A stretch of DNA of 64,000 bases from Nectonema munidae (GCA_030549495.1 JAUIRK010000908.1:931501-995500); one strand, 5' to 3'. Shown: positions 47,385 through 59,600, numbered from the stretch's first letter. Notes: generated by a model not told the origin, from the letters alone. Translations and numbers: made by a program.

Positions 47385-47880
47385 ATATTTTTGAAATTTA
47401 AATAAAATATCAGTTTTTAAAACAAATTGACAATGATGATTTCATTTTTGGACTCAATTTTATCATTTAAGGTTTGAAATATCTGTCAATGCCAATCAAA
47501 TTTACGCTTTACGCCTAAAAATTCTCTTCAAAATTTTAATTTAAATATCATTTTTATACCAAATCAACCATACTAATTTTATTTCTCAACTCAGATTTCG
47601 CATTTAGAGGTTTTTAAAAGTCTGAAAGTGTCAATCAAATGTGCGGTTTACGTCTTATATCTGCCGAAATTTTTTAAAATTTAAATAAATGGAGATGTTG
47701 GTTTTATTTTTGGACTCAACTTTATCGTTTAAAGTTTTAAAATATCTGAAAGCTTCAATCAAATTTCCGCTTTACCCCTAAAAACTCCCCAAAAATATTT
47801 TCAAAATTTTAAATTAAATATCCCTTTTTATACTAGATTAACTATCGTTATTTTTTTCTATACTCCATTTTGTCTAATAC
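47385..47880. repeat. Three diverged ~150-bp tandem units
   Basis: Units start near 47435, 47575 and 47695. Each carries a T(T/C)ATTTTTGGACTCAA-like block (more diverged in the middle unit), then a CATTTA(A/G) and GAAA(T/G)T(G/A)TC block, CAATCAAAT, a CGCTTTACGCC-like block and a TTTTATACCA/TTTTATACTA block. A relic of the same unit is at 15905-16075. No coding capacity is evident; it may be part of a larger repeated element. Confidence 0.6.
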
Positions 47881-49059
47881 GGTTAAAAAATATCTAGAAT
47901 TAGTGATGTATGCCTGAATATCAGTTTTTCCAAAAATATCATTTCTGAAAATTTTTACAAAAAATTGTTATATATTGGCTATATAGTACAAATATATATT
48001 TTTTATATTTCAGTACTTTCCTCAATCATGTTGAGTATGAAATATTTATTTAAAAAAAAAGAAAAACAATACACATTATACAATATTTTGAAGATTAGTA
48101 TGAGAGAAGGGAAAAACAAATTGAAAAGAGAACGTGTGATTAAAAGAAATAATTTTAAGAAAAAAGTATATATCTTGACTAACTGGAAGATCTACCATGT
48201 TCCAATGAAATAGAAAGTGGTTTAACGATCTGGATGCTTCAAAAAAGGTTTTGACTAAGAAAAAGAAGTTCCTCTTTTTCAAATAAAAAATAGTTAAACA
48301 TATAGCTTCTCAGTTAAGATTACAATTATCATTTCACTAAGGTGGGTAGGAAATCTGAAAATTTTAAATAGGGCAGAGTTATCAAAACTGTCACAGGTGC
48401 TAATATGTGAAGATTTAGTAACTATCAAGATAATTTTTAATTTAAATATAATTAGTCCATCATTTTCCTTTTGCAAAGAGAGAGAGTCTTTTAGATAAAG
48501 TTAGAAAAATTTTTGTAATTGAACAATGAACATCACTAATGATTTCTTCAGTATAAATTTTTGAATTGGGATTGGTTGACAAATATTCAGGCTGAATATC
48601 TGTTTATATCACCTGATAATAAAATACAAGGTGTTGATAAAAAATCCTAAGATCATCAGATAAATTCTTTAATCAGAATACTATGAGAGCGATAAAATCT
48701 GTTCAAAATAAATCCTTAAAAAGATTTTTCTAACACATATTGCAGAAGATAAATTTCTGAGAAAGAAGAACTACCAAGAAAGGATCATCATAGAATCATT
48801 AGCAAAACTGCATGCTGTATAAGATATAGAAGGAATGACGCAGAGACTACCAAACGATGACGAATTTGTAGCCAAAACGATGAAGGTCTTATCTAGATAC
48901 CTAATTTACTTGCAAATGAAATATTTTGAGCATACGCAAAAATTTAGTTTGTTTAAGAAAATATTTAACAGAGAAATACTGCAAGTACAATTTATTTTGG
49001 AGTTTGTATATTTGACATTGATGACAGGTATAATCCATTTTTTGACACATTTAGATTAT
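47881..49059. other. Unassigned; possible coding relic at 48720-49068
   Basis: From about 48722 the + strand has a frame with one stop (IFLTHIAEDKFLRKKNYQER, then GMTQRLPNDDEFVAKTMKVL and on to 49068). It looks more protein-like than the AT-rich background but matches no family I recognise; a decayed transposase or an isolated exon are equally possible. Confidence 0.35.
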
Positions 49060-49480
49060 CATAAATGAGCATCACCACTAAATAGGTCATACTTCAAAAT
49101 AGTATATATTTGTAAAAAAATTTTTATAAATATTTCAATAAAAATTTTAATTTTGACATGAACTGTCAAATTCAATTGATTGGGATAAAAATTAACATTA
49201 CCACTAAATTCTAAAATATATATAAAAGACTTTTTATAAGAATAAACTTTTTAATTTAGACATGAGCTTTCATATTTAAATAAGGTTTGACTAAATTACT
49301 TCATCAGTTAACTTAGCATACTTGAAAATGTGTATATATGTGTAAAAACTTTTTATTATTTCAATAAAAATTTTATTTATTACATGAGCTGTCATATTTG
49401 ATGAATTTTTATGAAAAATAAACGTCACCACTAGTTTTAGCATATTTGAAATATATATATCACACTAAAAATATATCTAA
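49060..49480. repeat. Diverged tandem repeat with ACATGAGCTGTCATATT core
   Basis: The string ACATGA(A/G)CT(G/T)TCA(A/T)ATT recurs near 49158, 49260 and 49385, each preceded by a TTTTTATAA/TTTTTATTA stretch and each followed by a TCACCACTA/TTACCACTA-like block. The units are about 100-125 bp and strongly diverged. Confidence 0.55.
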
Positions 49481-49695
49481 ACAATCTAAGGAAACAGGGG
49501 GTGCGTAAAACGCCCCCATCTCTTGAGCGAAAAATTTTGCCCATCTATAATATTTTCAAAAAACTTAATAAAAGCAAAAATAAGAGAAAAATAACTATAT
49601 TATAATTTTTATATTATCTTGGTAACAAGTTTAAATAAAAGACTCTTTTCTTCAAAGAAATAAAAGAATACTCTTTTTTATTCCATTTTTCTTTA

Positions 49696-50043
49696 GGGTC
49701 GTTCACAATTGACGTCAACCTTTTTTTAATAAATTTCAGCCTCAATGGTTGTTAGGGTGTACCTCTCAGCTTAACAGTTGAAGGTCAGGGGTTCGATTCC
49801 CCAAGGCTCCCAACTCTAAAAACAAATTTACAAAACTGTGATTGATCATCTTAAGCATAATGCGAGCATATAGCCTTACGGCTGAAAGTGCTTTGATATC
49901 TCCAACCAACCAACCAACCAACCAACCAATCCCCCCCCCCCTTCATCTCAACTTTTAGATATATCATCACTTAACAAAATCGACTTATGTCAAGTTTGGA
50001 TACCCCTTCCCCCGTTTTAGTTGACGTCAATTGTGAAAGACCC
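49696..50043. mobile_element. MITE with GGGTCGTTCACAATTGACG ends, carrying a SINE
   Basis: Left end GGGTCGTTCACAATTGACGT (49696) and right end ACGTCAATTGTGAAAGACCC (ending 50043) form a near-perfect inverted repeat of 24 bp. The flanks CTTTA/CTTTG may be a short target duplication. The interior consists largely of the SINE at 49738-49930. A smaller relative lies at 2800-2960. The superfamily is not identified. Confidence 0.78.
49738..49930 (+). mobile_element. tRNA-derived SINE (family S2) with (CCAA)n tail
   Basis: The tRNA-like head has an A-box-like TGGTTGTTAGG (49746-49756) and a perfect B box GGTTCGATTCC (49790-49800), 33 bases apart. The acceptor stem does not pair, so it is not a functional tRNA. 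A tRNA-unrelated body (CATATAGCCTTACGGCTGAA) follows and ends in (CCAA)n (49899-49928). The body and tail match 13935-14035. Confidence 0.8.
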
Positions 50044-51561
50044 CTTTGAAGAAAGCAATGTTTGCCAAACTTTTCTTGAAGCGGGCCGGATTACCAAAAA
50101 TTTAAATAACGCAGTTTCAAATATTAAAAAGTTAAATAACACTGGCATTATGAAATTCCTATTAATACTTGTTTAAAACAAAATAAAGCAAATTTTCAAT
50201 GTTTTCCCTATAAATGTGACAAAGTGGAAATAATATATTTCAAAAATAATTATCTTGTAACACTATCAATAACAAAATTTAGCTTGCGCGCTGGATAAAC
50301 TTACTTTGAGAGCCCACGTACCGTAGTTAAAATACGACTTCTTCCCTGGCAGGCGCTGCGGGCAGTAGTTTCGTGACCACTGCTTTAAATGATAAAGATT
50401 GAATTATTATTTTTTAAATCACCTTATCTTATTTTTCGATCATTTTTTCCAATGGGTGTTATATCATGAAAAACATCTATATTTATAATTATCAAAAGAA
50501 GAAGAGAAGTACACGCTTTATGTCCTAATAGGCGTAAAATCTCATTAAAATTTTTTATAGTATTAATTGTATCTAGCGATATAGTTCAGTTTTAAATGAC
50601 TTGTTTTGCCACATTCTGTGTTTTTATTCAAATAAAGATAAACATAAAAATTTTTTTACTCCAGTTATAATTTATTAACGATTTCTTAAACTTCAATATA
50701 CTAGTGTTGTTGGTTGAAATTAAGGCAGCTTATAAAATACTTAAGACTTGAAATAATTTAGACGTTAGTTAAATGTCATAAAGTCGAAGTCAAGAGAAAC
50801 AACAAAAAAATGTCCAAAAGCAGTAATGACGGAATGCAATTGCGGGATAGTAATACTTTTTAAGATTTCTAATGAACGATTCACTTATTTTATCAATCTA
50901 GGGTTTCAAAATTAAATTGGGGAAATATTAAGAGTGTAGGCTTTGTTTTGTGAAAAGGTTGTACATAAATTTCATCGTAAAAATCAATTATATGGAAATT
51001 GTAAAATCTTTCTTTTATTACAACATAACTAGATAACTTAATCGATTTTTCATGTAAAAAATAATTTTAAGAATTAATTCAGTTTAAAATCGTCCTTTAT
51101 GTAATTAACTTACAAATTGATATTACTTTTTTTTGCCAGCTTCAAAGTCCTTGCGTATCAATTTCAACCAATTAACTATTTTTTTTTACAATTTTTAATA
51201 TTCTCATTTCATTCAAGAATTTAGTCTGCAATAACCATTGTTTTTCCAAGAAAACAATTTTACTAAAAATTAATATAAATGTTAGAGTTTTTTTTAAATT
51301 AATAATTTTACTCATGTTCTATTATGAGAATAGTAAATTTAATCACTCTTTTCGGTAATGAATTTTTTTTATCTATTTGCTTAATTTTTTTTGTTGATAC
51401 GAAGGTTTTGATAAAAAAATAAATATTTCTTTAAATTTCATGTAAACTTAACATATATCTAATCATTCCAAAACGAAGAAAAAGTTTCTTATAAAATAAA
51501 CCCAGAATATTTTTGAACTAAATATAATTAAACTCTGATATAGCTAAACACATATATATAT
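50044..51561. other. AT-rich sequence, no gene seen
   Basis: No coding pattern or recognisable element. Confidence 0.45.
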
Positions 51562-51576
51562 CAGGGGCGCACATCC

Positions 51577-51586
51577 GGGGGGGGGG

Positions 51587-51619
<33 letters not shown>
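51577..51619. repeat. G14-C29 homopolymer junction
   Basis: Fourteen G directly followed by twenty-nine C, immediately inside the left terminus of the hAT-type element. This is palindromic and error-prone, so the true sequence or length is doubtful. Confidence 0.8.
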
Positions 51620-51623
<4 letters not shown>

Positions 51624-52080
51624 TGTTTTCAGGGGAGGGGGGGGGCGAAAATGACCTTCGCCCCCAATAATTTTCTATAAGTAAGAGTTGCTGCTTGTTT
51701 ATAAAACATGTATGCAGACTTTCGAATCAATCAAACATCAGATATAGTAAAATATTACTTTTACTAGATTAGTAAAATATAAATTTTTACAGACGATGCG
51801 TGAGAGCTAATAATAATGATCAATTGCTTCAATATGCACACAATAAGTAAGCAATGTTTATCACAGTGTCTTCTCTTTGTAGTATTTTTGAGCACACACA
51901 TGTTGATGATACGCTAGATTTTCTCATCTTCTGTCAAGTGATTCTATTTCTCTTTCTCTCTCCTCTGTTTTTCTCTTCCGCTTTTTCTGCTAAAACTCAA
52001 TCATTCACTCAAGCTCTCTTCTTTCATTCAAGCCCTCTTCTCTTGTTAAGCTCTCCTATCTCATTCAGCTCTCTTCTCTC

Positions 52081-52277
52081 CAGTGACGTAGCTAAGCAGG
52101 GGCATGAGGGGCCGTGCCCACACTCCTATGTACCGCATGGTGCCCCATGCATCTTATGCGATATCAGTTTTTGAAAATTTCTCCAATGAAAGGATCAAGA
52201 AAGTATAAATAATGTTGCGCAAGTTTTTTGTTTTTAAATTGTGCCCCTTCTATCAACTTTTTTTGGCTACACCACTG
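52081..52277. mobile_element. hAT MITE with CAGTGACGTAGCTA ends
   Basis: A 197-bp element with ends CAGTGACGTAGCTAAG (52081) and TTTGGCTACACCACTG (ending 52277), flanked by CTTCTCTC (52073-52080) and CTTCTGTC (52278-52285), an 8-bp duplication with one mismatch. The same terminus occurs alone at 54992. It lies inside the element at 51562-54623. Confidence 0.88.
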
Positions 52278-52788
52278 CTTCTGTCTAATTTCCATTTAGA
52301 GTTAAATTAAAATAATTTTCAATCGTTACAATTTTATATTAATGAATTTTGTTAGACTCGCGCTAAGAATTTTTTCAACAAAAGTCACTTAATCTTTATC
52401 ACTACGTTTGTTACATTTTGTAACATTTGAAAACTTTAATTTTTTCAAGTCAAGAAATTTTTTTCAATAGTTATTTGGGAATGAATATTTTGACTATCTA
52501 TACAGTTTAAAAGCAAGAATACTCTATTTGCTTAATATTTGAGCAGAGATGTTTTTTACAATGTTCGATTGTTAAATTTTATAAGTAACACTGTACATAA
52601 TCAAATCACTTTTTTTAAGAAAATTTGTTGATTATTATAATAAAAATATAATATCGAAACAAAATGTTTCAGTTGTTATAAATGTACTTGATCTATTTAT
52701 GACAGCTGTCAGAATTTTATTTGTAGACAGAAATATTCAAAAAACCCAATGATTTTCCTTTCTCGTATACTTTGATTTATGTTAGTTT

Positions 52789-53022
52789 GGTCCTCGGACA
52801 TTTCGCCTCATTATTTTCATAAGACATTTTGTTTCATGGACAATTCGCGCCGTTTTTTTCATAAGACATTTTGTCTCATGGACAATTCAGAGATAAAATA
52901 AACAAGAATATAAATTTTTTTAATAATTTTACACATATATAGCAAAGATGGATGAAATAAATAGCCTATGAGACAATTTGTCCAAGGGGCAAATTGTCTA
53001 TGAGGCGAAATGTCTGTCGACC
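52789..53022. repeat. Element with GGACATTTCGCCTC inverted ends
   Basis: GGTCCTCGGACATTTCGCCTC at 52789-52809 is the approximate inverse of GAGGCGAAATGTCTGTCGACC at 53002-53022. Internally, TTTTCATAAGACATTTTGT occurs twice, and GAGACAATTTGTCC and GACAATTCG-type variants repeat. Unclassified; the design resembles the element at 36627-36956 (GACA/TGTC motifs) but the sequences differ. Confidence 0.6.
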
Positions 53023-53164
53023 TTTCTTTATGCCTCCTATTATTTTGAAATTATTCTGAGAACAGAAGGTTCCATTTTAAAATAGTAAAAATTGCTTTAT
53101 TAGTTTATTTTGTTTCCTTTCTCTCTTATTTTAATTATGTAGCAAATTTTTTAATTTTGAGTAA

Positions 53165-53311
53165 AAGGTAAGGTGCAGCGGGTGTATTTTCATTGACAAG
53201 GTACTGATGTACCGCTTATGTCAAACTGAACAAATTTGTATCGATGAGGAATCGAATCCAGAGGCTTCCGTGCTATGTCCATGATCTCAACCAACCTGCC
53301 ATGCCACCCAT
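53165..53311 (-). mobile_element. tRNA-derived SINE (family S1)
   Basis: On the minus strand the head has an A-box-like GGCAGGTTGGTTGAGATCA (about 53284-53302) and a B box GGATTCGATTCC (53248-53259), followed by a tail body with TGTCAATGAAAATACACC. It belongs to the same family as 61275-61432 and 34293-34415. Confidence 0.72.
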
Positions 53312-54608
53312 AGAGTTTGCTGTAGGGGATACGTCAAATTAGTTTTCAAAAAATTTAAGTTATGTTCTAAAATTTTTTAGTTTTTGTTGAAGCTCTATAA
53401 CTTTTTCTGATAGACTTTTTTTCCTTAAAAGTTATTATAAAAGGCAAATCATTGCAAAATGTTAAGTTATTTTACTTTTTGTAGCTTTTATCAATTTAGC
53501 TTTTAAACTATTTTTGAATAATGCTTAGTAAAATGAAATAATTCCATCTTAATTTTTTGTTTGCACAATTATAACTTAATTTTATACCCTTGCCCCTGAA
53601 TCAATCACATTTTTTCATATAAACATCGCAGGGTGTCTAGTAGACTCTTTGCCTTTAGACTACATTCACTCATATAAAACTATCCAACCTTCAGTTATTT
53701 GTTTTCTCTATGAATCAAATATCGTTTCATCAATTCCTGTAATGTGCCTGGTAGACTACTTCATTTTTCAAATGAAAAGCCTATTCCACCCCCTAACAAT
53801 TTTGGATTTTTTTAAACTAGTGTATATTCGATGGTTGTAGGTAAAAATGTCCCCAATTAAAAAGTAGGAAAAAATGCCCCCTAATTTTTGATTTTCAGGA
53901 TTTTTTTAATTATATTAATATTATTATTTGGTACCGTTTTGAAAGGCTAAATTTCTAAAATTTCTTAATCTATAGGGTTTTTTTTTCTTTATAGTTCTTG
54001 AAAACAATAGCAAAGGTGCAGATTTGTGGGAATGTGTTCCTAAAATCAGTTAAAACACAAATTATATTTAGAAAGTGTTTGATACACACAAAGTCTAAAA
54101 ATATTTGCTATTTTATATAAAAAAATTTTGTATTTAAAAAATTGTCGTATGCTGAGTTTTTTAGTTTACTTTAATTAAATTTTAATTGTTTTAGATGAAA
54201 AGCTGACTTTTTGTTTTTTTTACAAAAAATCTTTATTTGACATATCTTTAAAAAAAAATTTTTTTTTAATTTTAATTAATAATTTTTTGAATTTTTTTGT
54301 TTTGGGGCATTTTTTCCAAATTTTAAATTTGGGCATTTTTTCCTATTTTTAATAGGGGCATTTTTTCTGCGCACCATATTAAATATGCAAATTTAATTAA
54401 AATATTTTCGCTGCAAGTATAGTATTTAAATTCACCAATTTTGTAAAAAAAAAATATAAAGTAGTCTTATAAATTTAGGACCTTAGGTATGGGCTGAATA
54501 CACTCTATTTTAAAGGATTGCTTGAATATTTGGTCTCCCGTGGTATTTCCAGACAACTAATTTTGAAAATTGCAACAAAAAATTTTCGCCCCCCTCCAAT
54601 AATTTTGA
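53312..54608. other. Interior of the 51.6-54.6 kb element, no gene seen
   Basis: AT-rich sequence. Near 53840-54370 the strings AAAAATGTCCCC, AAAAATGCCCCC, GGGGCATTTTTTCC and GGGGCATTTTTTCTGCGC form loose inverted pairs, which may be the ends of another small insertion (about 53845-54380). Confidence 0.45.
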
Positions 54609-54747
54609 GGATGTGCGCCCCTGATATATATATATATGACCTAATACATTTTTGCCCTTTTTAATTTCATTTCCTACTCGCTCATAGTTGAGTCAGCTAT
54701 CCTGTTCTATAGAATACCAGAATTTTGTAATTTATCCGTAACCCATT

Positions 54748-54873
54748 TACGACCAATGTTCCTATTTTGGAACGTAAGTAATTTCATCCTCGTCTGCTTT
54801 TTTCAATGACTTTGTATATAAATCGTCTGCGTTTTTTTAAATATCGTCTGCTTTGCTTGGTCTTAAACGGGTT
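54748..54873. mobile_element. Candidate piggyBac MITE relic
   Basis: The left end CCCATTTACGACC and right end GGTCTTAAACGGG are inverted with mismatches; the right side is followed by TTAA and the left preceded by GTAA (a decayed TTAA). Interior CGTCTGCTTTGCTTGGTCTTA matches the reverse of a block in the MITE at 33277-33470, supporting a shared piggyBac family. Confidence 0.6.
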
Positions 54874-54991
54874 AAAACAAACGTTTTAAGGGGCTCCGTT
54901 TATTATTTGAGGGCAATTTTTTTTAAAAAGAATTTGTGTATGAAATTCAACCATAAAATAAGTAAACTAATATGGAAAGTCTACTTACAAG

Positions 54992-55900
54992 CAGTGACGT
55001 AGCTAGGACCACCTACGTTTTTTTTAAAAACATTTTCGCAACACAAAAATATAAGGTATTTTTGGTAACACTACTTTTATATGGAATATTATTTGTATGC
55101 ATGTGATAAATACTATCCATCTTTTAGCATTCAAAGTATTACATAATTACATAGTAATATATTATTTCTTTTATTTTTGTGCAAAAAAACCAAAGTTTAG
55201 TGAGTAAGAGAGCGGCAGAGGATATAGGAAAATGCCTTCTCCAGTAGTCTAGCCAAAAATTTGAAACAAGGGGGGCATTGGCGGATGAAGGAATTTTCAG
55301 TAGGGGGGTATAAAGAAAATATATATACAAAATAACAAGCTAAAAAGTATTTTTCTAAAGTTGAAGTATGCGAAAAACGAACTAAAAAACGTATGATTGA
55401 AATTTAAAAGTTCAAATTAAATTTTAATACAAGTTTTATTTTAAAAAAAATCAAATAATAAAATCCTTTCTTGGCATATCTGTCAATTACTTTTTCAACG
55501 TCAATTTCGATCTCTGGGTGAATGTACATTAAAGCGAAACCGGTGAGCCTTTCGTCATTCATTCGGTTTCTGAGATAGTTTTTCAAAAATTTCATGAGCA
55601 GTACAAGTTGTAATTGGTATTGTGGAGAAAATTGTAATTAAACTTTTTATCAAATGCATACGATCAGGAATAATATCAAGTGTTTCGAGTGCTGTAGGTG
55701 GCTTTTCTTTCAATTTTATACAAAAATTTTGCCACTCTAAAAACTGTATTCTGATCATTTTAAAGGCAGAACAACCTAAAACATTAATATAAAATTCGAT
55801 GGTGTTATAAATATCATGCCAACTCTTATTTATGACTTGTGAGGGCAAGAGTACTGCCATTTTATTAATCAATGCTGTGTGCGGCGAAAATTTAAATGTA
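54992..55900 (-). mobile_element. Decayed hAT transposase with one terminus
   Basis: CAGTGACGTAGCTAGG at 54992-55007 is the same terminus as the MITE at 52081. The minus strand then encodes a hAT C-terminal region: KNYLRNRMNDERLTGFALMY (about 55585-55525) followed by IHPEIEIDVEKVIDRYAKKG, preceded by 55872-55555 with a helical body (QVINKSWHDIYNTIEFYINV). The Cys/Glu-Arg-Ser dimerisation start is partly missing. No matching far terminus was found, so the element is truncated. Confidence 0.72.
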
Positions 55901-56642
55901 ACCTTTTAAGATCTATCATCATTGGGGGGGAGGAGGAGCATAAAAAGCATCCGCTCACTTTTAGGCACAATGGGGCACCAGTGTTCCAAAGGTTGTCTGC
56001 TTAATTTGTATAAAACTCATAGAGAAAGAAAACGAACTGAAAGGGTTAAACTATATAAAATTTAAGACCTGAAAGGGTTAAGATAAAAAATTGTAATAAA
56101 ATTTTAAAAATAATATTTTTATTCTTGTAAGTTTAAAATATTCAGAAAAAGAATCGCTCAAAATTCTTTAATATCTACAGAATTTTACAAATGGGCATTC
56201 ATTTGATGTCTATTCTATCAGCCATTGCACATCTGGAGCAAACATTTTGCTAATTTTGGCCACATATGATGAATACAAAATCATCACTTGCCTATGTAGC
56301 GCCTACGTCAAAGGGCGTCATAGAACTTTTCTTAGCTTATTTTACTCAAAAATTAAAAAAAAATGATTTTTAAAGTTCTAACTAGACATATCAATGAGTC
56401 CTTTCGTGTCATGCTCTTCTTGACGAGTTTCCTAAAAAATGTTTTATTATAAAGTTTTGCTCTCATGTGTCTTATTATAGCTGCGTATTATTAACGGGTT
56501 AAGACCAGTGTAATCTGACGATATTTGCAGATTTGTATTAAAAGCATTTATAAAAGCAGAAGATTCATATTTTGATAAAGTCGATAATTGTCAACTCATG
56601 TCATTAACCGGTTAATTCTCATTTGTATGGAATATAATTTAG
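55901..56642. other. Region upstream of OMA1, start exon not found
   Basis: AT-rich. The first OMA1 exon carrying the start Met should lie here or further upstream but is not recognisable; a G run at 55924-55931 is the only other feature. Confidence 0.4.
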
Positions 56643-59600
56643 CATTGCTCATATTTATTTGTTAAGCAAAGTCTTTCATACGTCTTCACTTCAATGCATA
56701 AATGTTACGAAACGCCTCCTTTTACCACCACCAATCATTTGGATGATTATAAAGCCTGTTACAAAATTTGGTGCTATACTCCTGGGCAAATTCACTCGCA
56801 AAAAACTTCAAAAATTGCCCATTGGCAAGTTTAAACACCTAAAGTATTTAGTTTTTCTCAAAAGACACAAATTTACAGGTTTTTTCTTTGCTTTACTTCA
56901 CTATTTTTCATTCTATGCTTATTATCCCGCATATTTTATGTTAGTCTTACACAGATTTCATATGCAGTTAACTCTGTATATTTAATATTTTAAGAATTCC
57001 TAGAGATTGATGTGTGGTACATTTCGAATTTACCGTGTGATCACTTAGTTTTTTAATCAAAATTATAATTCAAGATTCCATTGGAAAAAACAAGAAGTAT
57101 TTTTGGAAGTCACTAGTCTCTAGTTTCCAGTTTGATATTCATTTATCGAATATTATCTTACTAAATGGATACATTGCAAAATACATTTCTTTTACTGGCT
57201 ATCACTATCAGTAATGTTCAAAGTATTTGGAAAGTTGTAAACTTGGAATAAGGGTGAAAAAATAAAATACTCCAATAAATATACGAAAAATTTAACATTT
57301 AAAACTTTACTATGCGATTTCTCTCTCAAACTTTTTGCAAACATTACAATTAATTGTATACCATAAAGATTGACTTATTAGATCAAATTTGTTCTATACT
57401 CATATTTTGACAATCTATTAAAGTTGAAATGAGTATAGAATCCAAAAGTGCGTTCATATACTTCACATACTATGCACGAACACATCTCAACTTATTAGTC
57501 TCACGTTGCTTGTATCTATATTACATATACTTCATCTGAGAGAATGAGCCTGATACGTCCAATAATTTTCTTCAAAATAATTCCATCGATTCTCTCTTGT
57601 GTAATTTGATTCGTTAAAACTAAAAATTATTAATAATTTTATATCCCACCATATCAAAGGGTTTGTTTGGTCATCGTGCAATTCGCGGAAAGCGTGTAAA
57701 AGTTTTTTTTAGTATCTTCTTTCTTCTGAGTTACAAAAGAAAATTTTAAAGAACACACGTAAGTATATATCACAAGGAATATTATACACATAACATAAAT
57801 GAATTTTGGGTAGGAGTTAACGAAAGTGCGGAGAGCCTGGCCGCGTGCCTGTGTTTTATACTCGCCGAAAGGAAAAAAGGCGGGAAAGCCAATGATTGGC
57901 TTGACGTATGTTGATGGCTTTGAGGCTACGTGCCAGGACTATGCCAACATAAATATTTGTAATGGAACCATCGCATAATTTTGGAGATGGGAGCATCTTT
58001 GGTTATTTCGATGATAACTCCATTGGGAAACACGAGATCTTTCCGTGTGCGTAGCCCAAGTCGACGAGATGGTTCGTCGGCCAAATTCTCCTGTGATGGG
58101 ATGAATGTAATGTGATCCTTAGCTTGAAGGAAAGCTTGCTGGAACCTGGTGGCCAAGATAGCAGCTATGAATGCGACGTCGGAGTCCTTTGAGCCACCAT
58201 TCTTTACTGCCGCAATAGCTACTTGGGAGTTTGCCATATATGCTTCGCTGCCATTCGTGTTCATGATCAATACTGCCAGTACCAGAGTTTCAAGGAAGGC
58301 GATGTTTGAGCAGTTACTGACCTTCATTGTTGATGAATCATCGCTTGTAGCAAAGCATATGTTCTTGAGTGACGCATCGCTGTAGTAGAGTCTGTCTCGA
58401 GCTTTAAAACAGCCAACGTTCTCTACCCTCTATTTGGAAATGGCTAATGTACCTTTATTCTTTACCATATTTTGTATTGTGAAAATGGATTCACCGCTGT
58501 AAATAAAATGTTAAGTTATGAAAGAAACCCTATAGATAGAATATATAAATGTAAGGAGTGATATCAGAATTAAATTGATCAAATTCAACCAAACTTCGGA
58601 AAATTAGCAAATATACACTAAACTTAAAGGTCACATGGAAATAAGAATTATGGATCTTGCTCAGAAATACTAAATTTTGCAATTATATTTTGCATGCTAA
58701 AAGTTTTGATTAATTTTAAAAATGTTTGCATGATTGAATGCTATTTTATTTGTAAAGGGGCATTTCTTTAAAATGCTGTCGTAGATGGAGAGTTTTTTGA
58801 AAAATGGCGTCTAAGAAGGCGTTGAGAAGAAAAAAGTTGGGAAAGTCATAAAATTAAGGACCACGTTATAATAATTAATAAAAAAAACGCACTATAGTGA
58901 AGTTTTTGTCCTGAACTTTCTTTTGGATTACTTTTGTAGGGCTCCTTGTCGCTGCACCTACTACGCTTAATCTTATATTAATTCGTTATGTCATTTGTGA
59001 AGTACGTGGTGTTGATTAAGTGTATTTTTATTTTTAGTCTACACTTTGTCTCTTTCCGCTTTTGCGCTGTCTTATTATCTTTATCACATTGAAAAGACTC
59101 CGATCACTGGAAGAAAGAGGTTTATCGCCCTATCCCGAAAACAAATGCTCAACGTTGCCGACTTAGAAGCAAAAATGGTGCTGATATTTCTTGAAATCCT
59201 ATTTTACTTTACCCAAAAATTTATTCAACTTTTTCTTACGCTCTAAATTCTAAAAGCAGTGGTTCCCAATTTTAGATTACTTTTCATACCATCACTGACA
59301 TTTTCATATCGCAGCATTTATTTGCTATCATACACTCATTTGTGCATGAGATTTTCGCAATTCCGAATTGTACATTCGCTATTGTGAAATCTACATTTAC
59401 GAAGCGATACAATAAGATTTGGGTAGATTGAGGTTGAAATCTAAAAAATTTTATTTGTTAAAATGTATTTTTTTTACTTTTTGCAATTTCATGGGTTCAA
59501 TTAATCAGTGAACTCAATCATTATAATCAAGAGGAATATTTGAAGTATTATTTTCAAAGTTATAACTATCTCAAAGCATGATGTTTTCTAAGAATTGGAA

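Larger units (their letters stand above)
51562..54623. mobile_element. hAT-type element with CAGGGGCGCACATCC ends
   Basis: CAGGGGCGCACATCC at 51562-51576 and its exact inverse GGATGTGCGCCCCTG at 54609-54623 bound a 3.06-kb segment flanked on both sides by ATATATAT (an 8-bp duplication, though in low-complexity sequence). Subterminal CGAAAATG...CGCCCCCAATAATTTT on the left mirrors AATTTTCGCCCCCCTCCAATAATTTT on the right. No transposase is recognisable. It hosts a smaller hAT MITE, a SINE and an unclassified inverted-end element. Confidence 0.8.

Noticed and set aside
49738-49810. Possible tRNA gene with a perfect B box
   Set aside because: The acceptor stem does not pair, and the sequence continues into a body and (CCAA)n tail shared with another copy, so it is a SINE head.
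49899-49928. Short tandem CCAA units as a possible CRISPR-like or telomeric repeat
   Set aside because: A simple tetranucleotide tail of a SINE; no spacers and no repeat-spacer periodicity anywhere in the window.
51854-52174. Hydrophobic Ser/Leu-rich open stretch of 106 residues
   Set aside because: It comes from a TC-rich tract and runs into the hAT MITE at 52081.
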